Source: Acidimicrobiia bacterium (GTDB lineage Bacteria > Actinomycetota > Acidimicrobiia > Acidimicrobiales > Poriferisodalaceae). From it: a DNA stretch of 52,370 bases. A model generated the notes under the pieces. That model had not been told where the DNA came from and did no database searches. It was given only the letters and a program-made list of their open reading frames with translations. Below are positions 50,810 through 52,370 of this stretch, piece after piece (the first letter of the stretch is position 1; the number at the start of each line of letters is the position of its first letter). The DNA is taken from positions 4,452-56,821 of the forward strand of contig DUBN01000084.1 of the NCBI GenBank assembly GCA_012960315.1. Direction: 5' to 3'. A program made the translations under genes and the position numbers.

Positions 50810-52312
50810 TCACTGACGGTGCCTTGCTCCAGTGGCCTCATTGAACTCCGCGATTCGAGCATCCCAATTGTCGATGAGAGGTCGTAAACCATCCCACCAG
50901 GTTTGGTCGCGGCGCCGTTCGAAGTCTTCGATTGCAATTCCTTGCTGTTCAACCCACGTGAAATAGCCGAGGTTGAAGATCCGATTTCGGTTTGCTTCAT
51001 CCATGTCAAGAACGTTTTCGGTGATGGCACCAGTTATGTGGGTTGTCAACACGCGCTCAGCTTCTGAGTCGTCGAATCCTTCTGGGAAGTCGCGGCGCAG
51101 TACTTTTTCTCGCTCGGAGTTATACAACTCTGAACCGTCAGTGGCGACGGTGACGATCATGTCGTTGTTGTCAAGCTTCCAGTGGTTCGCCGTTTTGATC
51201 GCAGCCAAGATGTTGCAGATTGAGGAATAACCCAAATTGGTGAGTGATGCTGCAAGTTCGGGATTGACACCCTGGCGTTCCAATGCACGAAGCCCGGCCG
51301 ATGTGTTGAACGCCACATCTAGCCGATCGGTCGCCTTATCGGAGATTCCGACGATGAGGTCGGTATTGGTCACATTGTGGATGAGGGGCACATGTTTGTC
51401 GCCAATGCCTTGAATGTTGTGATCACCGAACCCGTTATAAAGCATGGTCGGCACCTCAAGGGCTTCAACAGCCACGATTCGCGCGCCGAAGGTGTCTTTG
51501 AGGTAGTCGCCAGCCCCGAGAGTGCCGGCAGACCCGGAAGCTGAAACGAAAGCAGCAAGTCGTGCCTGCCGGCTGGATGTTGTGTAACGGAAAACTGATT
51601 CTAGGGCCGGTCCGGTTACTGCGTAATGCCCGAGGTGGTTTGAAAATTCGCTGAATTGGTTCAAAATGACGTTTGATTCATCGGCTTCTAGGCGGTTGCA
51701 TTCGTCATAGATTTCTTTGACGTTGGCCTCGGTGCCAGGTGTGCGGATTATGTCGTGAGGGTGCTCAATCCAGCGATCCAACCACTCAAACCGTTCGCGA
51801 CTCATCCCTTCGGGCAAAACAGCGACACCGCGACACCCCATGATCTTGGAGATGGCCACCCCTCCCCGCGCATAGTTTCCAGTAGATGGCCAGACGGCAC
51901 GATTAATGGTCGGGTCGAACCGCCCGGTGACCAAACGGGCCACTAGGCATGCGTATGCGGCGAGTACCTTGTGAGCGCCAATCATCGGGAATCGATTTCC
52001 TAGTGCGACAACTATGCGGGCGTCTGTGCCAGTGAGTTCTGTGGGGAGTTCTATATGGTCCGGCACAGAGGCAGGCAACGATTGCCCCGGGGTGTTGAAC
52101 CAGTGAACGCGAAATAAATTGACCGGATCAGCATCATCAGCAGCGACACGATCCAGAGCTTCAATAAGGTCAGGCGTCAATGCAGACGGGTCCCTCAATT
52201 CGTTGAACTGAGGTAAAACGATGTTTCTCTCGCGAAAACGTGTGACCGCGTTAGCGAAAGACTGTGTACCAGCAGGATCGAAATCTTCGAAAACTGCGAG
52301 AGACCGAGGCAT
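50810..52312 (-). CDS. fold-type-II PLP-dependent enzyme (cysteine synthase/lyase-like)
   Basis: This 500-residue protein is long for the cysteine-synthase fold. The PLP lysine is probably Lys115 (PMIGAHKVLAAYACL). The substrate loop reads WPSTGNYARGGVAIS, and SASGSAGTLGAGDYLKDTFG is the PLP-phosphate loop. A C-terminal extension of about 120 residues, rich in acidic and aromatic residues, has no clear match. It is the first gene of the five-gene minus-strand operon that ends with the Mo hydroxylase. The reaction is unknown; beta-elimination from an amino acid or a diaminopropionate-like substrate is possible. ATG 52312 has GGGAG almost adjacent. Confidence 0.75.
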   Translation of the reverse strand: MPRSLAVFEDFDPAGTQSFANAVTRFRERNIVLPQFNELRDPSALTPDLIEALDRVAADDADPVNLFRVHWFNTPGQSLPASVPDHIELPTELTGTDARIVVALGNRFPMIGAHKVLAAYACLVARLVTGRFDPTINRAVWPSTGNYARGGVAISKIMGCRGVAVLPEGMSRERFEWLDRWIEHPHDIIRTPGTEANVKEIYDECNRLEADESNVILNQFSEFSNHLGHYAVTGPALESVFRYTTSSRQARLAAFVSASGSAGTLGAGDYLKDTFGARIVAVEALEVPTMLYNGFGDHNIQGIGDKHVPLIHNVTNTDLIVGISDKATDRLDVAFNTSAGLRALERQGVNPELAASLTNLGYSSICNILAAIKTANHWKLDNNDMIVTVATDGSELYNSEREKVLRRDFPEGFDDSEAERVLTTHITGAITENVLDMDEANRNRIFNLGYFTWVEQQGIAIEDFERRRDQTWWDGLRPLIDNWDARIAEFNEATGARHRQ

Positions 52313-52329
52313 TCTCCCAAGATAGACGC

Positions 52330-52347
52330 ATGAGTCTCTAATGAGTC
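52330..52347. promoter_or_regulatory. direct repeat ATGAGTC upstream of the PLP/Mo-hydroxylase operon
   Basis: ATGAGTC occurs at 52330-52336 and 52341-52347, an 11-base period, 18-35 bases upstream of the first gene's start. In-phase repeats at this distance could be a regulator site overlapping the promoter. The window ends shortly beyond, so the full promoter cannot be judged. Confidence 0.28.
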
Positions 52348-52370
52348 AACACACACGGCTGACATCAATG

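Noticed and set aside
1..52370. tRNA genes, CRISPR arrays, transposons or prophage
   Set aside because: No tRNA-like T-loop and acceptor pairing, no regularly spaced repeats and no transposase, integrase or phage proteins were found on either strand.

Overview
This window looks like a chromosomal segment of an aerobic actinobacterium, most likely of the Acidimicrobiia type. The inference rests on gene content: two luciferase-like (LLM) F420-type oxidoreductases, a fused biotin carboxylase/BCCP protein, paired CaiB/BaiF CoA-transferases, an SCO6745-like protein, a P450, a GTG/TTG-rich start repertoire and moderate G+C. No rRNA, tRNA, CRISPR array, transposase or phage gene was seen. No recognisable DNA-binding transcription regulator was found either, apart from a small FmdB-type zinc-ribbon protein. 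Genes are packed tightly, and many neighbours overlap by 1-4 bases (ATGA, GTGA, TGATG), so most of the window is read as short operons.

Left part (1-15.5 kb). The left edge carries an aminotransferase/omega-amidase pair (the second gene runs off the window). Divergent from it is a nitroreductase-SRPBCC fusion coupled to gluQ (glutamyl-queuosine tRNA-Asp synthetase). A minus-strand catabolic block follows: phosphotransferase, zinc alcohol dehydrogenase, LLM oxidoreductase, a carboxyltransferase subunit without a local biotin subunit, and a second MDR dehydrogenase. Next come a tandem-FKBP lipoprotein with two small followers, then a minus-strand operon of PlsC-type acyltransferase, protein phosphatase and two CoA-transferases.

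Middle part (15.5-33 kb). This is accessory acyl-CoA and xenobiotic-style metabolism: a MaoC double hotdog, dienelactone hydrolase, ACMSD-type amidohydrolase, an esterase, and a complete two-gene acyl-CoA carboxylase. It continues with a PhyH dioxygenase, two MFS transporters, a crotonase, a P450, an FmdB protein, a large arylsulfatase, a YceI protein, a GNAT acetyltransferase and queF. gluQ and queF both belong to queuosine metabolism but lie 30 kb apart.

Right part (33-52.3 kb). This is the most interesting region: an apparent N-heterocycle (purine- or hydantoin-like) uptake and degradation locus. It holds a BMP-type ABC importer, an LLM oxidoreductase, an M20 N-carbamoyl/allantoate amidohydrolase and an N-carbamoyl-D-amino-acid hydrolase. 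It also has two molybdenum hydroxylases of different architecture (2Fe-2S-Mo fusion; Mo subunit plus FAD-2Fe-2S fusion), an SsnA-like aminohydrolase lacking its N-terminal strands, an alpha/beta hydrolase and two fold-type-II PLP enzymes. The genes form two convergent operons plus the importer operon. Palindromes sharing GGTTC/GAACC half-sites lie at the importer gene start and at the M20 gene start, and a 12-bp-stem hairpin separates the binding-protein gene from the rest of the importer operon. The gene set partly parallels the E. coli xdhD-ygfM-ssnA-ygeX/Y purine cluster but uses carbamoylases instead of several E. coli components. The true substrate cannot be read from sequence alone.
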